A stretch of 64,000 nucleotides of DNA, taken from assembly GCA_964036665.1 (NCBI GenBank), contig OZ038530.1:2046001-2110000 (forward strand), given 5' to 3'. The DNA comes from Gordius sp. MW1 (Eukaryota > Nematomorpha > Gordioida > Gordea > Gordiidae). Position 1 is the first letter of the stretch; each line of letters opens with the position of its first letter. The notes under the pieces were generated by a model. It did not search any database, was not told where the DNA came from, and was given only the letters and a program-made list of their open reading frames with translations. Shown here one piece after another: positions 12,059 through 26,145 of the stretch. Both the position numbers and the translations under genes were made by a program.

Positions 12059-13737
12059 CATAAAAAAATATATAAAAGTATGCCAATTTGAGAATCCTAT
12101 TATCCTCGATTGACTTCCGCAAAGAGGTTTTAAGCTGCGAGAACTATCATTTTGACAAAAGACAACGTTTTATTGTTGCGATTAGTTTGTTGTATCGCAA
12201 CGTGAGTGCTTAATTTTTCAAAAATGCACTATGCGATCATGATTTCAAAGTAATAGTTTTCTGATTCTGATAAATTTTTACTTTTTATCATCGAAACCAC
12301 GTCTGAAAACGACAACTTTCATCGGATGCATACGGTTGAAAGAAAAATATGTGAAAAATTTTGAAAAAATATATAAAAGTAAGCCAATTTGAGAATCCTA
12401 TTATCCTCGATTGACTTCCGCAAAGAGGTTTTAAGCTGCGAGAACTATCATTTTGACAAAAGACAACGTTTTATTGTTGCGATTAGTTTGTTGTATCGCA
12501 ACGTGAGTGCTTAATTTTTCAAAAATGCACTATGCGATCATGATTTCAAAGTAATAGTTTTCTGATTCTGATAAATTTTTATTTTTTATCATCGAAACCA
12601 CGTCTGAAAACGACAACTTTCATCGGATGCATACGGTTGAAAGAAAAATATGTGAAAAATTTGGAGGTAAAAATATTTATTTTTTTCGATTCTATGTGAA
12701 AGAGCGTAAAAAAATATATAAAAGTATGCCAATTTGAGAATCCTATTATCCTCGATTGACTTCCGCAAAGAGGTTTTAAGCTGCGAGAACTATCATTTTG
12801 ACAAAAGACAACGTTTTATTGTTGCGATTAGTTTGTTGTATCGCAACGTGAGTGCTTAATTTTTCAAAAATGCACTATGCGATCATGATTTCAAAGTAAT
12901 AGTTTTCTGATTCTGATAAATTTTTACTTTTTATCATCGAAACCACGTCTGAAAACGACAACTTTCATCGGATGCATACGGTTGAAAGAAAAATATGTGA
13001 AAAATTTTGAGGTAAAAATATTTATTTTTTCGATTCTATGTGAAAGAGCGTAAAAAAATATATAAAAGTAAGCCAATTTGAGAATCCTATTATCCTCGAT
13101 TGACTTCCGCAATGAGGTTTTAAGCTGCGAGAACTATCATTTTGACAAAAGACAAGGTTTTATTGTTGCGATTAGTTTGTTGTATCGCAACGTGAGTGCT
13201 TAATTTTTGAAAACTGCTCTATGCGATCATGATTACAAAGTAATAGTTTTTAGATTCTGATATATTTTTACTTGGGATCATAGAAACCACGTCGGAAAAC
13301 GACAACTTTCATCGGATGAATACGGTTCAAAGAAAAATATGTAAAAAATTTTGAGGTAAAAAAATATATTTTTTTCGATTCTATGTGAAAGAGCATAAAA
13401 AAATATATAAAAGTATGCCAATTTGATAATCCTATTATCCTCGATTGACTTCCGCAAAGAGGTTTTAAGCTGCGAGAACTATCATTTTGACAAAAGACAA
13501 CGTTTTATTGTTGCGATTAGTTTGTTTATCGCAACGTGAGTGCTTAATTTTTCAAAAATGCACTATGCGATCATGATTTCAAAGTAATAGTTTTCTGATT
13601 CTGATAAATTTTTACTTTTTATTATCGAAACCACGTCTGAAAACGACAACTTTCATCGGATGCATACGGTTGAAAGAAAAATATGTGAAAAATTTTGAGG
13701 TAAAAATATTTATTTTTTTCGATTCTATGTGAAAGAG
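12059..13737 (+). repeat. Transition block with a 44-bp-deleted monomer followed by a 3-mer
   Basis: Monomers start at 12059, about 12364, 12705, 13049 and 13394. The first lost 44 bp at its right end. The second has TATTTTTTATC in place of TACTTTTTATC. The three from 12705 form a 3-mer of 1033 bp: a B monomer with a T6 instead of T7 run, an A monomer (with GCAATGAGG near 13110) and a B monomer with the GTTTATCGC loop. This trio recurs as part of the 5-mer to the right. Confidence 0.82.
12364..12369 (+). other. Junction of 44-bp internal deletion (first occurrence)
   Basis: TTTTG runs straight into AAAAAATATATAAAAG, so the tract normally reading GGTAAAAATATTTA through GAGCGT is absent. The repeat-to-repeat distance measured at GCAAAGAGG is 301 instead of 345 bp. 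Breakpoints fall in A-runs, so they cannot be placed to the base. The same junction appears again near 35076, 37103, 40511, 45299 and 48008. Confidence 0.93.
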
Positions 13738-15803
13738 CGTAAAAAAATATATAAAAGTATGCCAATTTGAGAATCCTATTATCCTCGATTGACTGCCGCA
13801 AAGAGGTTTTAAGCTGCGAGAACTATCATTTTGACAAAAGACAACGTTTTATTGTTGCGATTAGTTTGTTGTATCGCAACGTGAGTGCTTAATTTTTCAA
13901 AAATGCACTATGCGATCATGATTTCAAAGTAATAGTTTTCTGATTCTGATAAATTTTTACTTTTTATCATCGAAACCACGTCTGAAAACGACAACTTTCA
14001 TCGGATGCATACGGTTGAAAGAAAAATATGTGAAAAATTTTGAGGTAAAAATATTTATTTTTTCGATTCTATGTGAAAGAGCGTAAAAAAATATATAAAA
14101 GTAAGCCAATTTGAGAATCCTATTATCCTCGATTGACTTCCGCAAAGAGGTTTTAAGCTGCGAGAACTATCATTTTGACAAAAGACAAGGTTTTATTGTT
14201 GCGATTAGTTTGTTGTATCGCAACGTGAGTGCTTAATTTTTGAAAACTGCTCTATGCGATCATGATTACAAAGTAATAGTTTTTAGATTCTGATATATTT
14301 TTACTTGGGATCATAGAAACCACGTCGGAAAACGACAACTTTCATCGGATGAATACGGTTCAAAGAAAAATATGTAAAAAATTTTGAGGTAAAAAAATAT
14401 ATTTTTTTCGATTATATGTGAAAGAGCATAAAAAAATATATAAAAGTATGCCAATTTGATAATCCTATTATCCTCGATTGACTTCCGCAAAGAGGTTTTA
14501 AGCTGCGAGAACTATCATTTTGACAAAAGACAACGTTTTATTGTTGCGATTAGTTTGTTTATCGCAACGTGAGTGCTTAATTTTTCAAAAATGCACTATG
14601 CGATCATGATTTCAAAGTAATAGTTTTCTGATTCTGATAAATTTTTACTTTTTATCATCGAAACCACGTCTGAAAACGACAACTTTCATCGGATGCATAC
14701 GGTTGAAAGAAAAATATGTGAAAAATTTTGAGGTAAAAATATTTATTTTTTTCGATTCTTTGTGAAAGAGCGTAAAAAAATATATAAAAGTAAGCAAATT
14801 TGAGTATCCTATTATCCTCGATTGACTTCCGCAAAGAGGTTTTAAGCTGCGAGAACTATCATTTTGACAAAAGACAAGGTTTTATTGTTGCGATTAGTTT
14901 GTTGTATCGCAACGTGAGTGCTTAATTTTTGAAAACTGCTCTATGCGATCATGATTACAAAGTAATAGTTTTTAGATTCTGATATATTTTTACTTGGGAT
15001 CATAGAAACCACGTCGGAAAACGACAACTTTCATCGGATGAATACGGTTCAAAGAAAAATGTGTAAAAAATTTTGAGGTAAAAAAATATATTTTTTTCGA
15101 TTCTATGTGAAAGAGCATAAAAAAATATATAAAAGTATGCCAATTTGATAATCCTATTATCCTCGATTGACTTCCGCAAAGAGGTTTTAAGCTGCGAGAA
15201 CTATCATTTTGACAAAAGACAACGTTTTATTGTTGCGATTAGTTTGTTTATCGCAACGTGAGTGCTTAATTTTTCAAAAATGCACTATGCGATCATGATT
15301 TCAAAGTAATAGTTTTCTGATTCTGATAAATTTTTACTTTTTATTATCGAAACCACGTCTGAAAACGACAACTTTCATCGGATGCATACGGTTGAAAGAA
15401 AAATATGTGAAAAATTTTGAGGTAAAAATATTTATTTTTTTCGATTCTATGTGAAAGAGCGTAAAAAAATATATAAAAGTATGCCAATTTGAGAATCCTA
15501 TTATCATCGATTGACTGCCGCAAAGAGGTTTTAAGCTGCGAGAACTATCATTTTGACAAAAGACAACGTTTTATTGTTGCGATTAGTTTGTTGTATCGCA
15601 ACGTGAGTGCTTAATTTTTCAAAAATGCACTATGCGATCATGATTTCAAAGTAATAGTTTTCTGATTCTGATAAATTTTTACTTTTTATCATCGAAACCA
15701 CGTCTGAAAACGACAACTTTCATCGGATGCATACGGTTGAAAGAAAAATATGTGAAAAATTTTGAGGTAAAAATATTTATTTTTTCGATTCTATGTGAAA
15801 GAG
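13738..15803 (+). repeat. HOR domain 3a: 5-mer of 1722 bp plus the first monomer of its next copy
   Basis: Monomers start at 13738, 14082, 14427, 14771, 15116 and 15460. The first and last are matched B monomers with GACTGCCGC and the T6 run, 1722 bp apart. The order is B(T6), A, B with GTTTATCGC, A with AAGCAAATTTGAGTATCC, B with GTTTATCGC. The B monomer at 15116 shares TTATTATCG with that at 13394, showing that this 5-mer grew from the preceding 3-mer. Confidence 0.86.
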
Positions 15804-17868
15804 CGTAAAAAAATATATAAAAGTAAGCCAATTTGAGAATCCTATTATCCTCGATTGACTTCCGCAAAGAGGTTTTAAGCTGCGAGAACTATCATTTTGA
15901 CAAAAGACAAGGTTTTATTGTTGCGATTAGTTTGTTGTATCGCAACGTGAGTGCTTAATTTTTGAAAACTGCTCTATGCGATCATGATTACAAAGTAATA
16001 GTTTTTAGATTCTGATATATTTTTACTTGGGATCATAGAAACCACGTCGGAAAACGACAACTTTCATCGGATGAATACGGTTCAAAGAAAAATATGTAAA
16101 AAATTTTGAGGTAAAAAAATATATTTTTTTCGATTATATGTGAAAGAGCATAAAAAAATATATAAAAGTATGCCAATTTGATAATCCTATTATCCTCGAT
16201 TGACTTCCGCAAAGAGGTTTTAAGCTGCGAGAACTATCATTTTGACAAAAGACAACGTTTTATTGTTGCGATTAGTTTGTTTATCGCAACGTTAGTGCTT
16301 AATTTTTCAAAAATGCACTATGCGATCATGATTTCAAAGTAATAGTTTTCTGATTCTGATAAATTTTTACTTTTTATCATCGAAACCACGTCTGAAAACG
16401 ACAACTTTCATCGGATGCATACGGTTGAAAGAAAAATATGTGAAAAATTTTGAGGTAAAAATATTTATTTTTTTCGATTCTTTGTGAAAGAGCGTAAAAA
16501 AATATATAAAAGTAAGCAAATTTGAGTATCCTATTATCCTCGATTGACTTCCGCAAAGAGGTTTTAAGCTGCGAGAACTATCATTTTGACAAAAGACAAG
16601 GTTTTATTGTTGCGATTAGTTTGTTGTATCGCAACGTGAGTGCTTAATTTTTGAAAACTGCTCTATGCGATCATGATTACAAAGTAATAGTTTTTAGATT
16701 CTGATATATTTTTACTTGGGATCATAGAAACCACGTCGGAAAACGACAACTTTCATCGGTTAATACGGTTCAAAGAAAAATATGTAAAAAATTTTGAGGT
16801 AAAAAAATTTATTTTTTTCGATTCTATGTGAAAGAGCATAAAAAAATATATAAAAGTAAGCCAATTTGATAATCCTATTATCCTCGATTGACTTCCGCAA
16901 AGAGGTTTTAAGCTGCGAGAACTATCATTTTGACAAAAGACAACGTTTTATTGTTGCGATTAGTTTGTTTATCGCAACGTGAGTGCTTAATTTTTCAAAA
17001 ATGCACTGCGATCATGATTTCAAAGTAATAGTTTTCTGATTCTGATAAATTTTTACTTTTTATCATCGAAACCACGTCTGAAAACGACAACTTTCATCGG
17101 ATGAATACGGTTGAAAGAAAAATATGTGAAAAATTTTGAGGTAAAAATATTTATTTTTTTTGATTCTATGTGAAAGAGCGTAAAAAAATATATAAAAGTA
17201 AGCCATATTTGAGAATCCTATTATCCTCAATTGACTTCCGCAAAGAGGTTTTAAGCTGCGAGAACTATCATTTTGACAAAAGACAAGGTTTTATTGTTGC
17301 GATTAGTTTGTTGTATCGCAACGTGAGTGCTTAATTTTTCAAAAATGCACTATGCGATCATGATTTCAAAGTAATAGTTTCCAGATTCTGATAAATTTTT
17401 ACTTTTTATCATCGAAACCACGTCTGAAAACGACAACTTTCATCGGATGCATACGGTTGAAAGAAAAATATGTGAAAAATTTTGAGGTAAAAATATTTAT
17501 TTTTTTCGATTGTATGTGAAAGAGCGTAAAAAAATATATAAAAGTAAGCCAATTTGAGAATCCTATTATCCTCGATTGACTTCCGCAAAGAGGTTTTAAG
17601 CTGCGAGAACTATCATTTTGACAAAAGACAACGTTTTATTGTTGCGATTAGTTTGTTGTATCGCAACGTGAGTGCTTAATTTTTGAAAATTGCTCTATGC
17701 GATCATGATTTTAAAGTAATAGTTTTTAGATTCTGATATATTTTTACTTGGGATCATAGAAACCACGTCGGAAAACGACAACTTTCATCGGATGAATACG
17801 GTTGAAAGAAAAATATGTGAAAAATTTTGAGGTAAAAATATTTATTTTTTCGATTCTATGTGAAAGAG
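15804..17868 (+). repeat. HOR domain 3b, copy 1: 6-mer of 2065 bp
   Basis: Monomers start at 15804, 16149, 16493, 16837, 17179 and 17525. Markers are CGATTATATG with ACGTTAGTGC, AAGCAAATTTGAGTATCC with CGGTTAATACGG, GCACTGCGATC with TTTTTTTTGATTC, CCTCAATTGAC with TTTCCAG, and a hybrid last monomer combining CTTGGG, GTCGG and GGTTGAAAG with GATTTTAAAG. The same six follow immediately in the next copy. Confidence 0.9.
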
Positions 17869-19934
17869 CGTAAAAAAATATATAAAAGTAAGCCAATTTG
17901 AGAATCCTATTATCCTCGATTGACTTCCGCAAAGAGGTTTTAAGCTGCGAGAACTATCATTTTGACAAAAGACAAGGTTTTATTGTTGCGATTAGTTTGT
18001 TGTATCGCAACGTGAGTGCTTAATTTTTGAAAACTGCTCTATGCGATCATGATTACAAAGTAATAGTTTTTAGATTCTGATATATTTTTACTTGGGATCA
18101 TAGAAACCACGTCGGAAAACGACAACTTTCATCGGATGAATACGGTTCAAAGAAAAATATGTAAAAAATTTTGAGGTAAAAAAATATATTTTTTTCGATT
18201 ATATGTGAAAGAGCATAAAAAAATATATAAAAGTATGCCAATTTGATAATCCTATTATCCTCGATTGACTTCCGCAAAGAGGTTTTAAGCTGCGAGAACT
18301 ATCATTTTGACAAAAGACAACGTTTTATTGTTGCGATTAGTTTGTTTATCGCAACGTTAGTGCTTAATTTTTCAAAAATGCACTATGCGATCATGATTTC
18401 AAAGTAATAGTTTTCTGATTCTGATAAATTTTTACTTTTTATCATCGAAACCACGTCTGAAAACGACAACTTTCATCGGATGCATACGGTTGAAAGAAAA
18501 ATATGTGAAAAATTTTGAGGTAAAAATATTTATTTTTTTCGATTCTTTGTGAAAGAGCGTAAAAAAATATATAAAAGTAAGCAAATTTGAGTATCCTATT
18601 ATCCTCGATTGACTTCCGCAAAGAGGTTTTAAGCTGCGAGAACTATCATTTTGACAAAAGACAAGGTTTTATTGTTGCGATTAGTTTGTTGTATCGCAAC
18701 GTGAGTGCTTAATTTTTGAAAACTGCTCTATGCGATCATGATTACAAAGTAATAGTTTTTAGATTCTGATATATTTTTACTTGGGATCATAGAAACCACG
18801 TCGGAAAACGACAACTTTCATCGGTTAATACGGTTCAAAGAAAAATATGTAAAAAATTTTGAGGTAAAAAAATTTATTTTTTTCGATTCTATGTGAAAGA
18901 GCATAAAAAAATATATAAAAGTAAGCCAATTTGATAATCCTATTATCCTCGATTGACTTCCGCAAAGAGGTTTTAAGCTGCGAGAACTATCATTTTGACA
19001 AAAGACAACGTTTTATTGTTGCGATTAGTTTGTTTATCGCAACGTGAGTGCTTAATTTTTCAAAAATGCACTGCGATCATGATTTCAAAGTAATAGTTTT
19101 CTGATTCTGATAAATTTTTACTTTTTATCATCGAAACCACGTCTGAAAACGACAACTTTCATCGGATGAATACGGTTGAAAGAAAAATATGTGAAAAATT
19201 TTGAGGTAAAAATATTTATTTTTTTTGATTCTATGTGAAAGAGCGTAAAAAAATATATAAAAGTAAGCCATATTTGAGAATCCTATTATCCTCAATTGAC
19301 TTCCGCAAAGAGGTTTTAAGCTGCGAGAACTATCATTTTGACAAAAGACAAGGTTTTATTGTTGCGATTAGTTTGTTGTATCGCAACGTGAGTGCTTAAT
19401 TTTTCAAAAATGCACTATGCGATCATGATTTCAAAGTAATAGTTTCCAGATTCTGATAAATTTTTACTTTTTATCATCGAAACCACGTCTGAAAACGACA
19501 ACTTTCATCGGATGCATACGGTTGAAAGAAAAATATGTGAAAAATTTTGAGGTAAAAATATTTATTTTTTTCGATTGTATGTGAAAGAGCGTAAAAAAAT
19601 ATATAAAAGTAAGCCAATTTGAGAATCCTATTATCCTCGATTGACTTCCGCAAAGAGGTTTTAAGCTGCGAGAACTATCATTTTGACAAAAGACAACGTT
19701 TTATTGTTGCGATTAGTTTGTTGTATCGCAACGTGAGTGCTTAATTTTTGAAAATTGCTCTATGCGATCATGATTTTAAAGTAATAGTTTTTAGATTCTG
19801 ATATATTTTTACTTGGGATCATAGAAACCACGTCGGAAAACGACAACTTTCATCGGATGAATACGGTTGAAAGAAAAATATGTGAAAAATTTTGAGGTAA
19901 AAATATTTATTTTTTTCGATTGTATGTGAAAGAG
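17869..19934 (+). repeat. HOR domain 3b, copy 2: 6-mer of 2066 bp
   Basis: Monomers start at 17869, 18214, 18558, 18902, 19244 and 19590. They repeat all private markers of the preceding 6-mer, including ACGTTAGTGC and GATTTTAAAG. The visible difference is at the right end, where the last monomer has T7 and CGATTGTATG instead of T6 and CGATTCTATG. This may be a conversion or exchange point leading into the next domain. Confidence 0.9.
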
Positions 19935-22900
19935 CGTAAAAAAATATATAAAAGTAAGCCAATTTGAGAATCCTATTATCCTCGATTGACTTCCGCAAAG
20001 AGGTTTTAAGCTGCGAGAACTATCATTTTGACAAAAGACAACGTTTTATTGTTGCGATTAGTTTGTTGTATCGCAACGTGAGTGCTTAATTTTTCAAAAA
20101 TGCACTATGCGATCATGATTTCAAAGTAATAGTTTTCTGATTCTGATAAATTTTTACTTTTTATCATCGAAACCACGTCTGAAAACGACAACTTTCATCG
20201 AATGCATACGGTTGAAAGAAAAATATGTGAAAAATTTTGAGGTAAAAATATTTATTTTTTTCGATTGTATGTGAAAGAGCGTAAAAAAATATATGAAAGT
20301 AAGCCAATTTGAGAATCCTATTATCCTCGATTGACACCCGCAAAGAGGTTTTAAGCTGCGAGAACTATCATTTTGACAAAAGACAAGGTTTTATTGTTGC
20401 GATTAGTTTGTTGTATCGCAACGTGAGTACTTAATTTTTGAAAACTGCTCTATGCGATCATGATTTCAAAGTAATAGTTTTTAGATTTTGATAAATTTTT
20501 ACTTGGGATCATAGAAACCACGTCGGAAAACGACAACTTTCATCGGATGAATACAGTTCAAAGAAAAATATGTGAAAAATTTTGAGGTAAAAATATTTAT
20601 TTTTTTCGATTCTATGTGAAAGAGCGTAAAAAAATATATAAAAGTAAGCCAATTTGAGAATCCTATTATCCTCGATTGACTTCCGCAAAGAGGTTTTAAG
20701 CTGCGAGAAATATCATTTTGACAAAAGACAAGGTTTTATTGTTGCGATTAGTTTGTTGTATCGCAACGTGAGTGCTTAATTTTTGAAAACTGCTCTATGC
20801 GATCATGATTTCAAAGTAATAGTTTTTAGATTCTGATAAATTTTTACTTGGGATCATAGAAACCACGTCGGAAAACGACAACTTTCATCGGATGAATACG
20901 GTTCAAAGAAAAATATGTGAAAAATTTTGAGGTAAAAAAATTTATTTTTTTCGATTCTATGTGAAAGAGCATAAAAAAATATATAAAAGTAAGCCATATT
21001 TGAGAATCCTATTATCCTCGATTGACTTCCGCAAAGAGGTTTTAAGCTGCGAGAACTATCATTTTGACAAAAGACAAGGTTTTATTGTTGCGATTAGTTT
21101 GTTGTATCGCAACGTGAGTGCTTAATTTTTGAAAACTGCTCTATGCGATCATGATTTCAAAGTAATAGTTTTTAGATTCTGATAAATTTTTACTTGGGAT
21201 CATAGAAACCACGTCGGAAAACGACAACTTTCATCGGATGAATACGGTTCAAAGAAAAATATGTGAAAAATTTTGAGGTAAAAATATTTATTTTTTTCGA
21301 TTCTATGTGAAAGAGCGTAAAAAAATATATAAAAGTAAGCCATATTTGAGAATCCTATTATCCTCGATTGACTTCCGCAAAGAGGTTTTAAGCTGCGAGA
21401 ACTATCATTTTGACAAAAGACAAGGTTTTATTGTTGCGATTAGTTTGTTGTATCGCAACGTGAGTGCTTAATTTTTCAAAAATGCACTATGCGATCATGA
21501 TTTCAAAGTAATAGTTTCCAGATTCTGATAAATTTTTACTTTTTATCATCGAAACCACGTCTGAAAACGACAACTTTCATCGGATGCATACGGTTGAAAG
21601 AAAAATATGTGAAAAATTTTGAGGTAAAAATATTTATTTTTTTCGATTGTATGTGAAAGAGCGTAAAAAAATATATAAAAGTAAGCCAATTTGAGAATCC
21701 TATTATCCTCGATTGACTTCCGCAAAGAGGTTTTAAGCTGCGAGAACTATCATTTTGACAAAAGACAACGTTTTATTGTTGCGATTAGTTTGTTGTATCG
21801 CAACGTGAGTGCTTAATTTTTGAAAATTGCTCTATGCGATCATGATTTCAAAGTAATAGTTTTTAGATTCTGATATATTTTTACTTGGGATCATAGAAAC
21901 CACGTCGGAAAACGACAACTTTCATCGGATGAATACGGTTGAAAGAAAAATATGTGAAAAATTTTGAGGTAAAAATATTTATTTTTTTCGATTGTATGTG
22001 AAAGAGCGTAAAAAAATATATAAAAGTAAGCCAATTTGAGAATCCTATTATCCTCGATTGACTTCCGCAAAGAGGTTTTAAGCTGCGAGAACTATCATTT
22101 TGACAAAAGACAACGTTTTATTGTTGCGATTAGTTTGTTGTATCGCAACGTGAGTGCTTAATTTTTCAAAAATGCACTATGCGATCATGATTTCAAAGTA
22201 ATAGTTTTCTGATTCTGATAAAATTTTACTTTTTATCATCGAAACCACGTCTGAAAACGACAACTTTCATCGGATGCATACGGTTGAAAGAAAAATATGT
22301 GAAAAATTTTGAGGTAAAAATATTTATTTTTTTCGATTCTATGTGAAAGAGCGTACAAAAATATATAAAAGTAAGCCATATTTGAGAATCCTATTATCCA
22401 CGATTGACTTCCGCAAAGAGGTTTTATGCTGCGAGAACTATCATTTTGACAAAAGACAACGTTTTATTGTTGCGATTAGTTTGTTGTATCGCAACGTGAG
22501 TGCTTAATTTTTGAAAATGGCTCTATGCAATCATGATTTCAAAGTAATTGTTTTCAGATTCTTATAAATTTTTACTTGGGATCATAGAAACCACGTCTGA
22601 AAACGACAACTTTCATCGGATGCATACGGTTGAAAGAAAAATATGTGAAAAATTTTGAGGTAAAAATATTTATTTTTTTTGATTCTATGTGAAAGAGCGT
22701 AAAAAAATATATAAAAGTATGCCAATTTGAGAATCCTATTATCCTCGATTGACTTCCGCAAAGAGGTTTTAAGCTGCGAGAACTATCATTTTGACAAAAG
22801 ACAACGTTTTATTGTTGCGATTAGTTTGTTGTATCGCAACGTGAGTGCTTAATTTTTCAAAAATGCACTATGCGATCATGATTTCAAAGTAATAGTTTTC

Positions 22901-24078
22901 TGATTCTGATAAATTTTTACTTTTTATCATCGAAACCACGTCTGAAAACGACAACTTTCATCGGATGCATACGGTTGAAAGAAAAATATGTGAAATATTT
23001 TGAGGTAAAAATATTTATTTTTTTCGATTCTATGTGAAAGAGCGTAAAAAAATATATAAAAGTAAGCCAATTTGAGAATCCTATTATTCTCGATTGACTT
23101 CCGCAAAGAGGTTTTAAGCTGCGAGAACTATCATTTTGACAAAAGACAAGGTTTTATTGTTGCGATTAGTTTGTTGTATCGCAACGTGAGTGCTTAATTT
23201 TTGAAAACTGCTCTATGCGATCATGATTTCAAAGTAATAGTTTTTAGATTCTGATAAATTTTTACTTGGGATCATAGAAACCACGTCGGAAAACGACAAC
23301 TTTCATCGGATGAATACGGTTCAAAGAAAAATATGTGAAAAATTTTGAGGTAAAAAAATTTATTTTTTTCGATTATATGTGAAAGAGCATAAAAAAATAT
23401 ATAAAAGTAAGCCATATTTGAGAATCCTATTATCCTCGATTGACTTCCGCAAAGAGGTTTTAAGCTGCGAGAACTATCATTTTGACAAAAGACAAGGTTT
23501 TATTGTTGCGATTAGTTTGTTGTATCGCAACGTGAGTGCTTAATTTTTGAAAACTGCTCTATGCGATCATGATTTCAAAGTAATAGTTTTTAGATTCTGA
23601 TAAATTTTTACTTGGGATCATAGAAACCACGTCGGAAAACGACAACTTTCATCGGATGAATACGGTTCAAAGAAAAATATGTGAAAAATTTTGAGGTAAA
23701 AATATTTATTTTTTTCGATTCTATGTGAAAGAGCGTAAAAAAATATATAAAAGTAAGCCAATTTGAGAATCCTATTATCCTCGATTGACTTCCGCAAAGA
23801 GGTTTTAAGATCCGAGAACTATCATTTTGACAAAAGACAACGTTTTATTGTTGCGATTAGTTTGTTGTATCGCAACGTGAGTGCTTAATTTTTCAAAAAT
23901 GCACTATGCGATCATGATTTCAAAGTAATAGTTTTCTGATTCTGATAAATTTTTACTTTTTATCATCGAAACCACGTCTGAAAACGACAACTTTCATCGG
24001 ATGCATACGGTTGAAAGAAAAATATGTGAAAAATTTTGAGGTAAAAATATTTATTTTTTTCGATTCTATGTGAAAGAG
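19935..24078 (+). repeat. HOR domain 4: twelve-monomer mosaic containing the parts of the later 10-mer
   Basis: Monomers start at 19935, 20280, 20625, 20970, 21316, 21662, 22007, 22352, 22698, 23043, 23388 and 23734. Markers seen here and reused to the right include ATATATGAAAG with ACACCCGC (20280), GCGAGAAATATC (20625), TTTCCAG with CGATTGTATG (21316), TTATGCTGCG with AATGGCTCTATGCAATC (22352), GTGAAATATTTTG (22698), ATTATTCTCG (23043) and AAGATCCGAG (23734). The 20280 monomer also matches the first monomer of the 12-mer domain, so this HOR drew on older units. Confidence 0.83.
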
Positions 24079-26145
24079 CGTAAAAAAATATATAAAAGTA
24101 AGCCATATTTGAGAATCCTATTATCCACGATTGACTTCCGCAAAGAGGTTTTAAGCTGCGAGAACTATCATTTTGACAAAAGACAAGGTTTTATTGTTGC
24201 GATTAGTTTGTTGTATCGCAACGTGAGTGCTTAATTTTTGAAAACTGCTCTATGCGATCATGATTACAAAGTAATAGTTTTCTGATTCTGATAAATTTTT
24301 ACTTTTTATCATCGAAACCACGTCTGAAAACGACAACTTTCATCGGATGCATACGGTTGAAAGAAAAATATGTGAAAAATTTTGAGGTAAAAATATTTAT
24401 TTTTTTCGATTATATGTGAAAGAGCATAAAAAAATATATAAAAGTATGCCAATTTGATAATCCTATTATCCTCGATTGACTTCCGCAAAGAGGTTTTAAG
24501 CTGCGAGAACTATCATTTTGACAAAAGACAACGTTTTATTGTTGCGATTAGTTTGTTTATCGCAACGTGAGTGCTTAATTTTTCAAAAATGCACTATGCG
24601 ATCATGATTTCAAAGTAATAGTTTTCTGATTCTGATAAATTTTTACTTTTTATCATCGAAACCACGTCTGAAAACGACAACTTTCATCGGATGCATACGG
24701 TTGAAAGAAAAATATGTGAAAAATTTTGAGGTAAAAATATTTATTTTTTTCGATTCTTTGTGAAAGAGCGTAAAAAAATATATAAAAGTAAGCAAATTTG
24801 AGAATCCTATTATCCTCGATTGACTTCCGCAAAGAGGTTTTAAGCTGCGAGAACTATCATTTTGACAAAAGACAAGGTTTTATTGTTGCGATTAGTTTGT
24901 TGTATCGCAACGTGAGTGCTTAATTTTTGAAAACTGCTCTATGCGATCATGATTACAAAGTAATAGTTTTTAGATTCTGATATATTTTTACTTGGGATCA
25001 TAGAAACCACGTCGGAAAACGACAACTTTCATCGGTTAATACGGTTCAAAGAAAAATATGTAAAAAATTTTGAGGTAAAAAAATTTATTTTTTTCGATTC
25101 TATGTGAAAGAGCATAAAAAAATATATAAAAGTATGCCAATTTGATAATCCTATTATCTTCGATTGACTTCCGCAAAGAGGTTTTAAGCTGCGAGAACTA
25201 TCATTTTGACAAAAGACAACGTTTTATTGTTGCGATTAGTTTGTTTATCGCAACGTGAGTGCTTAATTTTTCAAAAATGCACTGCGATCATGATTTCAAA
25301 GTAATAGTTTTCTGATTCTGATAAATTTTTACTTTTTATCATCGAAACCACGTCTGAAAACGACAACTTTCATCGGATGAATACGGTTGAAAGAAAAATA
25401 TGTGAAAAATTTTGAGGTAAAAATATTTATTTTTTTTGATTCTATGTGAAAGAGCGTAAAAAAATATATAAAAGTAAGCCATATTTGAGAATCCTATTAT
25501 CCTCGATTGACTTCCGCAAAGAGGTTTTAAGCTGCGAGAACTATCATTTTGACAAAAGACAAGGTTTTATTGTTGCGATTAGTTTGTTGTATCGCAACGT
25601 GAGTGCTTAATTTTTCAAAAATGCACTATGCGATCATGATTTCAAAGTAATAGTTTCCAGATTCTGATAAATTTTTACTTTTTATCATCGAAACCACGTC
25701 TGAAAACGACAACTTTCATCGGATGCATACGGTTGAAAGAAAAATATGTGAAAAATTTTGAGGTAAAAATATTTATTTTTTTCGATTGTATGTGAAAGAG
25801 CGTAAAAAAATATATAAAAGTAAGCCAATTTGAGAATCCTATTATCCTCGATTGACTTCCGCAAAGAGGTTTTAAGCTGCGAGAACTATCATTTTGACAA
25901 AAGACAACGTTTTATTGTTGCGATTAGTTTGTTGTATCGCAACGTGAGTGCTTAATTTTTGAAAATTGCTCTATGCGATCATGATTTCAAAGTAATAGTT
26001 TTTAGATTCTGATATATTTTTACTTGAGATCATAGAAACCACGTCGGAAAACGACAACTTTCATCGGATGAATACGGTTGAAAGAAAAATATGTGAAAAA
26101 TTTTGAGGTAAAAATATTTATTTTTTTCGATTGTATGTGAAAGAG
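24079..26145 (+). repeat. Embedded copy of the 17869-19934 six-mer inside domain 4
   Basis: Monomers start at 24079, 24425, 24769, 25113, 25455 and 25801. Five carry the marker order of the earlier 6-mer: GTTTATCGC loop with CGATTCTTTG, AAGCAAATTTGAG with CGGTTAATACGG, GCACTGCGATC with TTTTTTTTGATTC, TTTCCAG, and the CTTGGG/GGTTGAAAG hybrid. The first is chimeric, starting like the 22352 type (CCATATTTGAG, TATCCACG), then carrying A-type GATTACAAAG and ending B-type with CGATTATATG. The block lies about 6.2 kb from its source. Confidence 0.82.
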
